Shown in pieces: positions 1-7,412 of a DNA stretch of 10,299 nt. This DNA is from Verrucomicrobiota bacterium (GTDB lineage Bacteria > Verrucomicrobiota > Verrucomicrobiia > Verrucomicrobiales > Verrucomicrobiaceae): the NCBI GenBank assembly GCA_023429545.1, contig JAEYUU010000349.1:1-10299 (forward strand), written 5' to 3'. Position 1 is the first letter of the stretch. Each line of letters starts with the position of its first letter. The notes under the pieces were generated by a model. The model searched no databases. It was not told where the DNA came from and saw only the letters and a program-made list of their open reading frames with translations. A program made the translations under genes and the position numbers.

Positions 1-961
1 CCAGCTTGCGGCGCAGCTCCTTGTTCTCGCGCTTCTGCTGCTTGATGAGCGCCTCCCACAGGACGCGCTCCGCTTCGCTTCCCGCAGGGCAATGATGATG
101 CGTGAAGGTGTACCAATCCGCCGCCGCATCACGCTCCACCGATGCAGGAGCACGCAGGCCGGCGAGACTCCCCGTTTTGCGTTGTGACCATTGATGATTC
201 GCATCCATGGTGTGCGTCGCTTCGCCGCCAAAGCCAATGTTCGCCACGAGGTTCACATTGGGCAAGGCCGTGAGTCCCCCATGCTGCCAGCAGGCGTAGG
301 TCCACTGGTAGTCCCAGGTGTCCACCTCCCCACGTCGTGCCGCGTTGAAGGCCCGCTCCCAGTAGAGTGACTCCGCGGGATCGTCATTCAGCGCCTGCCA
401 CCACTGCGTCTCCGGCGCTTCTTCGAGGCCAGGGAATCCATTCGTATTCAGCTTCCACGCCCGGCGCCATGAGGCCCAGCCCCAGCAGTGCGGATGCTTG
501 GAAAAATAGTAGTCCCCTTCCCCACGCCACTGGCCATCTTGGAAGTTGTCACCCGAGATGCACATCACCTTCCTGTCATCCCGATGGCGCTCCAGCAATC
601 CCTGGCAGTAGGAGAAGAATCCTGGCGCGGGCAGGGTGTCATCCTCCAGGATGATGCCCTCCTCCTCATGCTCGAAGAACCAGGAGATGCCTCCGTTCAC
701 GGCCGCGCCGCAGCCCAGATTGGTCTCCCGGAAGAGCGTCTGCACCCGGCAGGGCCAGTCGAGGGCCTCCGCGAGATACTGCCGCACCTCCGCTCACTTC
801 GCAGCCGTGACGTGGTCACCCGGCTTGGGACCATCCGCGGCGATGTACACCCGCGCGGGTTGCACTCCACGCAACGCATCCACCACCCTGCGCAGCGTGT
901 CACTCCGGCGGAAAACCAGCAGCAGCACGGGAACCTCAATCGGCTTGGACAAACCAGTCAT
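1..961 (-). pseudogene. GT-A glycosyltransferase-like gene with in-frame TGA, 3' end outside window
   Basis: The frame opens at ATG 961 and encodes an N-terminal strand (VPVLLLVFRR), then VYIAADGPKPG, as in family 2-like nucleotide-sugar transferases of the type sometimes labelled HlpA-like. A TGA at 796-794 (codon 56) interrupts it. The same frame then stays open for over 260 codons to base 1. That part carries the family hallmarks: a TNLGCG block, an ILEDDT motif (the DXD-type metal and nucleotide-sugar site, near 650-640), a SGDN block and a Trp-rich HCWGWASW segment. Homology thus spans both sides of the stop, so I treat this as one gene with a nonsense codon. A GTG three codons after the stop (787) could restart translation, but the product would lack the first Rossmann strand. 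The gene begins 5 bp after the acyltransferase stop, so it is probably the second gene of that operon. Alternatives are sequencing error, readthrough or recoding. The family is fairly certain; the gene's working state is not. Confidence 0.75.
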
Positions 962-966
962 GACGG

Positions 967-2154
967 TCAGGGCGCGGCGGATTCGGCGGGGACATTGGAA
1001 TTCGCCTCAGGCTTCTTCTTCAGATAGCTGCGGCGCAACTCGAAGAACGGCTTCTCGATCACATAATACGTGATCGCGGAGAACAGCACCAGCAGCGGCA
1101 GCGCCACAAATGTGAAGCTCAGCAGCGCATTCGTGGTCATGCTCTCGGAGAATTGCGGCAGGGACATGCGCCCCCACGGCATCTCAAGCCTTCTCCACGT
1201 GAGGTCATGGGCAAACAGCCAGTGATTGATGTACAGGGAGAAGCTCAAGGCGCCCAGCCAGCCAAGCGCCTTCGAGATGCGCTCCGGCCAGTCCCACGGG
1301 TTCATCACGTATGCGAGCGTGAAGAACGCCCAGGCGGCGCCCTCAAGAACCGGATACACCACGAGGAACCACATCTCGTCCTTGGGAAGATGGCTGTTCC
1401 CGCCAAGCCTGTGGTACAGGTAGACCACGTAAAATGGCACCAGCCACGCGAGCAACGGCAGGAACTTCCAACCCAGCCACCTGGGCAACGAAAAGTCCGC
1501 CCGGCCTGAATACAGGCAGCCTGCCAGCATGCCGATGGCAAACTGATCCAGCCGCCCAACGAGCGTACCGTACATCGCACCCTTCAGCTTCTCCTGTTCC
1601 GGTGAGATCCAGATCATCGCACGCACCGTGAGCATGAGCAGGATCAATCCCAGCATGTACCGCAGCCCGTACTTCGCGGCGAAGAGGATGAGGAAGGGGA
1701 AGATCAGGTAGAACTGGAACTCCAGCCGGATGGTCCACAGATGTGGCGTGATCGGGATGTAGCTCACCGCATCGATTCCCGGATAGGGCAGGAACAGTGA
1801 GCCGAAGAACTGCGCGAGCGTAGCGCCACCCAGCAGCGCCGCCATAAACACCGCGAAACCATACAGAGGGATGATGCGCAGCACACGGTTCATCACAAAG
1901 CCCGGGTAACTCACCTCCCTGCGATAACAGATGGCAGCAAAGATGAATCCGCTGAGCACGAGGAAAAGTGCCACCCCTGTGTGCCCCTCGATGATGAAGG
2001 CGGAGAACGGCTTCGTCGTCAGCACACGCGGATCCTTGAACCCGTTGTAGGCCGGCGATTGAAAATGATAGTAGTGGTACACACCCACCAGCCACGCAGC
2101 AAAGAACCGAAGATGGTCCAGTTTGCGGATGTAGGGGATGTTCTTGCTCGTCAT
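967..2154 (-). CDS. Membrane acyltransferase, acyltransferase family 3 (OafA/YrhL type)
   Basis: This 395-residue integral membrane protein probably transfers an acyl group, usually acetyl, to sugars of a surface polysaccharide or lipid-linked glycan. It opens with the family signature LRFFAAWLVGVYHYYHF (residues 15-31), which contains the conserved histidine pair region at about H27-H30. GHTGVALFLVLSGF (58-70) is the second hallmark. RVLRIIPLY (90-98) and HLWTIRLEFQFYLIFP (138-153) match the third, and YYVIEKPF (363-370) is the usual motif after the last helix. About ten hydrophobic segments are visible, as expected for the family, and the length is typical. The tail after residue 376 is basic and then Ala/Ser/Pro-rich, probably cytoplasmic. 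It is the first gene of a minus-strand operon and diverges from the epimerase at 2282. GGTGA just before the start is a weak ribosome-binding candidate. The acceptor sugar cannot be inferred. Confidence 0.93.
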   Translation of the reverse strand: MTSKNIPYIRKLDHLRFFAAWLVGVYHYYHFQSPAYNGFKDPRVLTTKPFSAFIIEGHTGVALFLVLSGFIFAAICYRREVSYPGFVMNRVLRIIPLYGFAVFMAALLGGATLAQFFGSLFLPYPGIDAVSYIPITPHLWTIRLEFQFYLIFPFLILFAAKYGLRYMLGLILLMLTVRAMIWISPEQEKLKGAMYGTLVGRLDQFAIGMLAGCLYSGRADFSLPRWLGWKFLPLLAWLVPFYVVYLYHRLGGNSHLPKDEMWFLVVYPVLEGAAWAFFTLAYVMNPWDWPERISKALGWLGALSFSLYINHWLFAHDLTWRRLEMPWGRMSLPQFSESMTTNALLSFTFVALPLLVLFSAITYYVIEKPFFELRRSYLKKKPEANSNVPAESAAP

Positions 2155-2281
2155 CGTTCACCGGTCGCCTGCGGTGCTCACGCGAGCGCCACCTCCAGCC
2201 TGTCGCGCCCAGTGCCCTGTGGCGCAGACATTCAGAATGCTGTTTGCAGACTATGGCAGCGCGTATCATGTGTACCCCTTC
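2155..2281. promoter_or_regulatory. Divergent intergenic region, probable back-to-back promoters
   Basis: These 127 bp separate two divergently transcribed operons and so should contain both promoters. On the minus strand a perfect TTGACA lies at 2288-2283, overlapping the epimerase start codons. The hexamers 15-17 bp further on are poor -10 boxes (GATACG at best). On the plus strand TATCAT at 2264-2269 is a good -10 box, but its best partner, TTTGCA at 2243-2248, is weak and spaced only 15 bp. If that pair is real, the epimerase mRNA would have only a very short leader. An imperfect inverted repeat at 2225-2242 (CAG-a-CATTC-a-GAATG-CTG) could be an operator. The region's role is inferred from gene layout; the individual boxes are tentative. 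Confidence 0.45.
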
Positions 2282-3271
2282 ATGTCAATGGCACCCCTCA
2301 CCGCCGGAGCCCCCGGTCCACGAACCAACTTGCGCCTGCTCGTCACCGGCGCGGGAGGGTTTTTGGGTCGCGTGATGGCGCGGGAGGGAGCGGAAGCCGG
2401 TCACCACACCTGGCGCGCCGGACGCAGCCAGCCACTGCCATCCTCGGACAGCCGGACAATCCGCATCGATTGGAGTCAGCCTCCGGACATCCTGGCAGCA
2501 CATCTCCGGGAGATTGAGCCGCACTGCATCATCCACGCTGCGGGCAGCGCCTCCGTCGCGCAATCCATGAAGGACCCTCACGAGGACTTGCGCGCCTCCT
2601 TCGGCACCTGGTCGCACCTGCTGGAGGCCGTGCGACTCTCCGGCCTGAAGCCGCTGGTGATCTTTCCTTCCAGCGCGGCGGTGTATGGCGACCCGGATTC
2701 GCTGCCCGTCCGCGAGGATGACACGCAGCACCCCATCTCCCCCTATGGCTGGCACAAGATGCTGTGCGAATCCCTCGCGCGGGAGCATCGCGACCACTTC
2801 GGGCTGCCCGTGGTGATCACGCGCCTGTTCTCTGTCTTCGGCGCTTCACAGCGCAGGCTACTGGTGTGGGAGCTCTTCGATCGCTTCCGGGGTACCAATG
2901 CCGAAGTGCATATCGATGGCACCGGCGGGGAGACGCGGGACTTTCTCAGCGAGTGGGATGTCTCCAGTGCCCTGCTGGCGCTCGCCTCCGCACGGGAGAA
3001 ACTCGCCCACCCGGAGGCGCCATGGATCTTCAACCTCGCCAGTGGCCGCCAGCGCTCCATCCTGGAAATGGCTCAGGCGATTGGCGCCGGTCTCGGCTCT
3101 CAGAAGCCCATCCACTGCCTGGGACACAAGCGCCCCGGTGACCCGCTGCACTGGCAGGCCTGCACCGCGCGGCTGGAGACATTCCTTCCCTCCTGGCGCC
3201 CCCTTCCCTTCGAAGACATGCTGCGCCGCACCTTGCAACACTGGACCCAGGAAAACGCACGCACCGCATGA
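2282..3271 (+). CDS. NAD-dependent epimerase/dehydratase (extended SDR)
   Basis: This protein of about 329 residues has the extended short-chain dehydrogenase architecture used on nucleotide sugars. From ATG 2282, the N-terminal strand LRLLVTGAGGFLG carries the GxxGxxG cofactor motif at residues 23-29. HAAG (85-88) follows the fourth strand, FPSSAAVYG (128-136) holds the catalytic serine, and YGWHK (155-159) is the YxxxK catalytic pair. RLFSVFG (181-187) has Ser where many members have Asn. TRDFLSEWDV (218-227) matches the usual RDF-V-DV block. Length is normal for UDP-sugar 4-epimerases and dTDP/GDP-sugar reductases, but substrate is not readable. The frame is open from 2138, and ATGs at 2237, 2282 and 2288 all lack a Shine-Dalgarno sequence. 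I prefer 2282 or 2288 because the Rossmann strand starts soon after. The stop overlaps the next gene's start as ATGA, so it is probably translationally coupled. Confidence 0.92.
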   Translation: MSMAPLTAGAPGPRTNLRLLVTGAGGFLGRVMAREGAEAGHHTWRAGRSQPLPSSDSRTIRIDWSQPPDILAAHLREIEPHCIIHAAGSASVAQSMKDPHEDLRASFGTWSHLLEAVRLSGLKPLVIFPSSAAVYGDPDSLPVREDDTQHPISPYGWHKMLCESLAREHRDHFGLPVVITRLFSVFGASQRRLLVWELFDRFRGTNAEVHIDGTGGETRDFLSEWDVSSALLALASAREKLAHPEAPWIFNLASGRQRSILEMAQAIGAGLGSQKPIHCLGHKRPGDPLHWQACTARLETFLPSWRPLPFEDMLRRTLQHWTQENARTA

Positions 3272-4518
3272 TCACGCGCACCGCCGCCTCACGTCTGGCC
3301 GATGAACTGCAGCGATGCTCCGCGCTCGCAGAGAAACTGCTTGAGAAACCCGCGCGAGGAAACCCGCTCCGGGTCGCGGTGCTTTATCGCGAAGCCACCG
3401 GATGGGCGGCGCTGGCTGCGTTCATGCGCATGTTCACGCGTTCGCTGGCGCTGGTGGCTGCGGAGCGGCATATCGAACTCGGCATCCTCGCCCAGCGCGA
3501 TGAAGCAGGCCGCCATCAGGTGCCGCACCAGCTTCCCGGAATGCGCTGGTTCATGTTGCCCGCCAGCGGTGGACGCGGAGCCTTGGAGGCGTCAGCGACG
3601 CATCATGACATTCAGGTGGTGATCGAGCTCTTCGGCACCCCCCCGGGCATCCCCGGTGTCGGAGTGATTTCGTGGATCACGGATTTCCAGCACCTGCACC
3701 TGCCGCAGTTCTTCACTCCGGCGGAGTACAAGGATCGCGAGGAGAACATCCGCCAGCGCGCACAGAACTCGGACTTCATCCTCCTTTCCAGCCATGTCGC
3801 AAAAACGGACTACGATGCCTCGCTGCCGCACGCGGTGGAGAAGGCATGGGTGGCGCCGTTCCCTTCCAGCCTCGTCTTCGAGGATCTGCCCGCGGGTGAT
3901 CCCACGGAGATCGTGAGGCAGTACCATCTGCCGGAGAAGTACATCGTGGTGGCGAACCAATACTGGGCCCACAAGAACCATGCGGTCGTCATTGATGCGC
4001 TCGGCCAGCTCGCCAGGGAAGGCCTGCGCATTCCCGCTGTCTTTACCGGGTTGCCCTCGGACTATCGGGATCCGTCCAATGCGCCTACGTCCCGCATGTT
4101 GCAGGGCATCGCCCAGCAGGGGCTGGCCGGCCAGGTGGTGCCGGTGGGCCAAGTACCCTTCCCCCATCTGCAGCAGCTCATGCGCAGCGCGGCGCTGGTG
4201 ATTCAGCCCTCGCGATTTGAAGGCTGGAGCACCGTGGTGCAGGACATCAAGGCACTCGGCCGCCCGCTCATATGCTCAGACCTTCCCGTGCATCGCGAGC
4301 AGGCGCCCACGGCGCTGGGCCACTTTGGCTGTGATGATCCCGCGGCCTTGGCTGCCCTGCTGAAAACCCACTGGCCACGTCTCGCAGCGGGACCCGACCC
4401 CGCCCAGGAGAAAAAGAGCCTGGAGAACGAACGCCTGTTCGCCTATGCCTATGGCCTGCGGCTGGCCGATCTCTGCCACCGGGCATTTGAAGTTGCGGCT
4501 GCCAGACGCCCGGCTTAA
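3268..4518 (+). CDS. Glycosyltransferase, GT4-type GT-B fold
   Basis: This 416-residue cytoplasmic transferase probably adds a sugar from a nucleotide donor with retention of configuration. The N-terminal domain contains VISWITDFQHLHLPQFF (133-149), a signature I associate with a GT4 subgroup found in polysaccharide clusters. The linker region has NQYWAHKNH (230-238), where the donor domain begins, followed by AVFTG (257-261). The donor-site motif is PSRFEGWSTVVQD (314-326) followed by DLPVHREQ (338-345). Glu318 is the first acidic residue of the EX7E-type motif and Asp326 occupies the second position. In relatives I recall, the residue before that Asp is usually Glu; here it is Gln325. There is no signal peptide and no membrane segment. 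The start ATG (3268) shares ATGA with the epimerase stop, and no upstream start is needed. It acts in the same pathway as its neighbours; linkage and sugars are unknown. Confidence 0.92.
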   Translation: MITRTAASRLADELQRCSALAEKLLEKPARGNPLRVAVLYREATGWAALAAFMRMFTRSLALVAAERHIELGILAQRDEAGRHQVPHQLPGMRWFMLPASGGRGALEASATHHDIQVVIELFGTPPGIPGVGVISWITDFQHLHLPQFFTPAEYKDREENIRQRAQNSDFILLSSHVAKTDYDASLPHAVEKAWVAPFPSSLVFEDLPAGDPTEIVRQYHLPEKYIVVANQYWAHKNHAVVIDALGQLAREGLRIPAVFTGLPSDYRDPSNAPTSRMLQGIAQQGLAGQVVPVGQVPFPHLQQLMRSAALVIQPSRFEGWSTVVQDIKALGRPLICSDLPVHREQAPTALGHFGCDDPAALAALLKTHWPRLAAGPDPAQEKKSLENERLFAYAYGLRLADLCHRAFEVAAARRPA

Positions 4519-4538
4519 TCACCCACCACACCATCATC

Positions 4539-5576
4539 ATGGCTGGCATGCTCTCCAATCCCTTCAACAAAGGCCGCAAGGACGAAAGCGGCCTGTCTGA
4601 AAGCGTAAAAAAGCTCAAGAGCAAGTTTGACCAGCTCAAGGAGAAAACCTCGCACGCGGTGCAGAGCGTCTCCCGGTTCGAGCGTGAGGCCGGGCGCCTC
4701 TCCCAGGAGATGGAATCCCTCAAGGTGCTCTGTGGTCGCCTCGCCACCGCCTCACTGGCTCCCAAACCTCCCGGCACGCCTTTCTCCGAGATCGAGTTCC
4801 AGGTCTCCTCCCAGTGGGGTGAGGACGGCATCCTGCAGCATCTCATTCACCATCTGAAAGTCCCCCATCATTCGTTCGTCGAGTTCGGCGTGGAGACCTA
4901 CATCGAGTCCAGCACGAGGTTTCTGCTGCAGAAGGACAACTGGCGCGGCCTGTTGATGGACGGTTCCGAGGAAAACGTGGCCCGCATCCGGCAGGACGAT
5001 CTCTACTGGCGACAGGACCTCACCGCAGTCGCATCCTTCATCACGCCGGAGAATATCAATCAGCTCATCCGCGATGCTGGATTCGCGGGTGACCTGGGCA
5101 TCCTCAGCGTGGATGTGGACGGCATGGACTACTGGATCTGGAAAGCCATCGATTCGGTGGACCCATGGATCGTGATCGTGGAGTACAACAGCGTCTTCGG
5201 CCCGGATGCGGCGGTGACCATCCCGCCGGATGCCTCCTTCCAGCGCTCCAAGGCCCACTTCTCGAATGTCTTCTATGGCGCCTCCCTGGCTGCACTGGAG
5301 CACCTCGCCCGGGAGAAGGGTTATGTCCTGGTGGGTACGAATTCCGCCGGGAACAACGCTTTCTTCCTGCGAAAGGATATCGCCGGTCCATTCCCGGCAC
5401 GCACTGCGCAGGAGGCGTATGTGGAAGCGAAGTTCCGCGAGGCCCGCGACCCTGAAGGAAAACTCACCTTCGCGTCGGCCTCGGAGCGGCGGGAGGTGAT
5501 TGCCGCATGCAGAGTCCATGACGTGCTTACGGGCACGGTGCGGACCGTGCGGGAGGTCTGGGCCTCGAAAGCTTGA
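4539..5576 (+). CDS. FkbM-like methyltransferase-fold protein with N-terminal coiled coil
   Basis: This 345-residue protein has two parts. Residues about 18-67 are charged and heptad-like (many Lys, Glu, Leu), predicted by eye to form a coiled coil; residues 68-85 are a Pro-rich linker. From residue 90 there is a Rossmann-like domain: SQWGEDGIL (91-99), FVEFGVE (113-119, in place of the SAM-binding E/D-x-G motif), GLLMDGSEEN (137-146), ILSVDVDGMDYWIW (188-201), IVIVEYN (211-217) and NNAFFL (272-277). This resembles FkbM-family and related uncharacterised proteins common in glycan clusters, which would methylate a sugar hydroxyl using SAM. Activity is inference, because the glycine-rich loop is not canonical. 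The gene lies 20 bp after the GT4 gene with no Shine-Dalgarno sequence. A second ATG at 4548 is possible. An inverted repeat (GCACGGT, GCGG loop, ACCGTGC; 5533-5550) lies near its 3' end inside the coding region. Confidence 0.78.
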   Translation: MAGMLSNPFNKGRKDESGLSESVKKLKSKFDQLKEKTSHAVQSVSRFEREAGRLSQEMESLKVLCGRLATASLAPKPPGTPFSEIEFQVSSQWGEDGILQHLIHHLKVPHHSFVEFGVETYIESSTRFLLQKDNWRGLLMDGSEENVARIRQDDLYWRQDLTAVASFITPENINQLIRDAGFAGDLGILSVDVDGMDYWIWKAIDSVDPWIVIVEYNSVFGPDAAVTIPPDASFQRSKAHFSNVFYGASLAALEHLAREKGYVLVGTNSAGNNAFFLRKDIAGPFPARTAQEAYVEAKFREARDPEGKLTFASASERREVIAACRVHDVLTGTVRTVREVWASKA

Positions 5577-5710
5577 GTTGCCAGCAGTATTGACACACCA
5601 CGTCGTAGCGGGCACCCTCATGACCGCCCATTTCCACCCGAGCCTTCCCGCTCAAAAGCACCGCCGAAAGGCCGATCCCGGCTGACCGTTCCCGCGCATC
5701 TTTACCGAAC

Positions 5711-6481
5711 ATGTTCCGCCGCTTTCTAGCTCCGAAAATATCGCTGCTGCATGCCACCCGCGGCAGGCCGGATCTGGCGCTGGAAGCACGGGAGAAATGG
5801 ATCCGCGCCGCCACGAAACCGAAACGCATCGAGCACATCTTCGCCGTGGACTGCGATGACGAGGCGACTCAGCAGGCGGTGAAAAGCCTGCCCCATCGCA
5901 TCGTCACCGAAAAAGGCGGCGGCTGCGTGGCCGCCTGGAATCTGGCGGCTGAAGCGAGCACCGGCCAGGTGCTGGTGCAACTCTCGGATGACTGGTCCCC
6001 GATTCCGGGATGGGATGAAGAATTCGTGCGCCGCCTGCGGGATGTGCGCCAGCCCGGCATCCTGCGCCCAAGTGATGGCCACCGGCGGGATGACCTGCTC
6101 TGCATGGCCATCCTCACGCGCGCACGGTTGGAACAGCAGGGCGAGTTCCTTCACAGCGGATACCTCGGCATCTACTCGGATGATGAGTTCAGCTTCCGTG
6201 CCTATCAGGACGGGGTGGTCATAGACGCGCGCGACCTCGTGCTCATCCATGATCATCCGAATTACAATTCCTCCGTGGAGATGGATGAGACCTATCTCGC
6301 CCAGAACAGCACGGAGCGCGACAAGGCGGGGCGGAAGATCTTCCTGAAACGCAATCCCCTCGCCAAGGGGCACTGGCTTCACGAGGGCAAATGGGAACGT
6401 TTCTTCGTGCCACTCGCCACCGGGGAGTCGTGGAACACCAAGCCGCCGAAGCCTGCGTCGTCCATCGCCACCGAATCATGA
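5711..6481 (+). CDS. Small GT-A glycosyltransferase-like protein
   Basis: This 256-residue protein resembles short GT-A-fold (family 2-like) sugar transferases. The first strand ISLLHATRGRP (10-20) resembles the usual nucleotide-binding start of GT2 enzymes. HIFAVDCDD (42-50) is the second strand. NLAAEASTGQVLVQLSDDW (77-95) ends with SDD at 92-94, the place of the metal-binding DXD motif. YSDDEF (155-160) fits the acceptor or catalytic acidic motif, and IHDHPNY (179-185) supplies a His that may bind the metal. The protein lacks the C-terminal membrane helices of processive synthases. There are 134 bp between it and the FkbM-like gene, the largest gap in the plus-strand run, so a separate promoter is possible, although I found no convincing -10/-35 pair. 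Its stop overlaps the next start as ATGA (6478-6481). Donor and acceptor are unknown. Confidence 0.82.
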   Translation: MFRRFLAPKISLLHATRGRPDLALEAREKWIRAATKPKRIEHIFAVDCDDEATQQAVKSLPHRIVTEKGGGCVAAWNLAAEASTGQVLVQLSDDWSPIPGWDEEFVRRLRDVRQPGILRPSDGHRRDDLLCMAILTRARLEQQGEFLHSGYLGIYSDDEFSFRAYQDGVVIDARDLVLIHDHPNYNSSVEMDETYLAQNSTERDKAGRKIFLKRNPLAKGHWLHEGKWERFFVPLATGESWNTKPPKPASSIATES

Positions 6482-7404
6482 GCCGCGTCGCCATTATCAC
6501 CCGCACGATTGATCGTCCGGTGCTGCTGGAGCGGGCGCTGCAGAGCATCCTCGCGCAGACCTTCACGGAATGGCACTGGGTCGTGGTGGACGGCGGCAAC
6601 TCCGACGCCGTGCCGCATTTGCTGCATACCCATGGCGAGCGGCTGGGTGGCCGCGTCACGCATCTGCGCTTCACCAATCCCAAGCCCGGCATGCGGGGTG
6701 TGCCGCTGAATGCGGGAATCAAGGCATGCGAAAGCGAATTCATCACGCTGCTGGATGATGATGACACCTGGGACCCCTGCTACCTCCAGGCCATGGTGCA
6801 TGCCATGGATGAACGCCCGCATGCGAATGCGCGCGGCGCCGTCTGCCGCACCCTGTGCATCCATGAGTCCAGCGTGGAAAGCGGGCTGAAGCCGCAGCGC
6901 AGCTACGAGCTGAATCCCAAGCTGGCGAATCTCACCCTGGCGCAGGTCGCAGTGGTGAATTGCTTCTGCACCCACGCATTCCTCTACGAGCGCTCCGCGC
7001 TGGAGACTGTGGGCCTGTATCCTGAGGACTATCCCGTGCTGGAGGACTGGCATTTCAATCTGCGCTTCCTGCTGCATCACGAGATCGTGGTCGTACCGCA
7101 GACGCTGACGCACTACCACTTCCGCCCTCCGGAAACCAAGGGGGTGCAGGCCAACTCCCAGACGGCGGAGGGGGACGTTCACAAGTTCCACGAAGCACGG
7201 CTGATCAACGAGGCACTGCGGGAGGATCTCCGTACCGGGAGGCTCGGCCTCGGGCACATTCTCTCGCAAGCGGCACTCACCAGACAGATCTCCACCACCC
7301 TGCACAGTCACGAGAGCAGGATGAAATCCATTGGCGACAAGACCGGGAAAATCGACACCCGCACCAAGGAACTGAAGGACAAACTCTTGGACAAGCGAGG
7401 ATAA
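6478..7404 (+). CDS. Glycosyltransferase family 2 (GT-A fold)
   Basis: This 308-residue protein is a conventional GT2-type enzyme that would transfer a sugar from a nucleotide donor. From ATG 6478 it begins RVAIITRTIDRP (3-14), with LLERALQSILAQTFTEWHW (16-34), a classic GT2 helix, and VVVDGGNSD (35-43). LNAGIKACESEFITLLDDDDTW (77-98) holds the DXD metal and donor site at about 93-96. YPVLEDWHFNLRF (185-197) carries the ED motif, probably the catalytic base. Residues after about 236 form a charged, helical tail rich in Lys, Arg and Glu, ending KELKDKLLDKRG. The tail has no membrane helix and might mediate protein contacts. The frame is open upstream to 6391, but 6478 is chosen because the GT2 domain starts there and the ATG overlaps the previous stop as ATGA. 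The acceptor is unknown. Confidence 0.92.
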   Translation: MSRVAIITRTIDRPVLLERALQSILAQTFTEWHWVVVDGGNSDAVPHLLHTHGERLGGRVTHLRFTNPKPGMRGVPLNAGIKACESEFITLLDDDDTWDPCYLQAMVHAMDERPHANARGAVCRTLCIHESSVESGLKPQRSYELNPKLANLTLAQVAVVNCFCTHAFLYERSALETVGLYPEDYPVLEDWHFNLRFLLHHEIVVVPQTLTHYHFRPPETKGVQANSQTAEGDVHKFHEARLINEALREDLRTGRLGLGHILSQAALTRQISTTLHSHESRMKSIGDKTGKIDTRTKELKDKLLDKRG

Positions 7405-7412
7405 ACAATTTG

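Noticed and set aside
760..796. SECIS element after the in-frame TGA at 796-794
   Set aside because: I could not draw a convincing stem-loop with a proper apical loop in the 40 nt after the TGA, and the position is not known to be catalytic.
488..1073. Plus-strand open frames over the first glycosyltransferase, considered because its sense frame is broken
   Set aside because: The minus-strand frame carries consistent family motifs on both sides of the TGA, whereas the plus-strand translations do not.
2138..2281. Upstream extension of the epimerase to the first start at 2138
   Set aside because: The added residues are not epimerase-like, would overlap the divergent acyltransferase start, and the Rossmann strand begins soon after 2282.
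5533..5550. Perfect 7-bp inverted repeat with a 4-nt loop, considered as a terminator
   Set aside because: It lies inside the FkbM-like coding region and has no following T-run; it may be chance in GC-rich DNA.
5590..5595. TTGACA in the 134-bp gap before the gene at 5711, considered as a promoter
   Set aside because: No acceptable -10 hexamer occurs 15-19 bp downstream.
4752..5621. Minus-strand open frame of 289 codons opposite the FkbM-like gene
   Set aside because: Shadow frame; the plus-strand protein has coherent strands and conserved-looking motifs.
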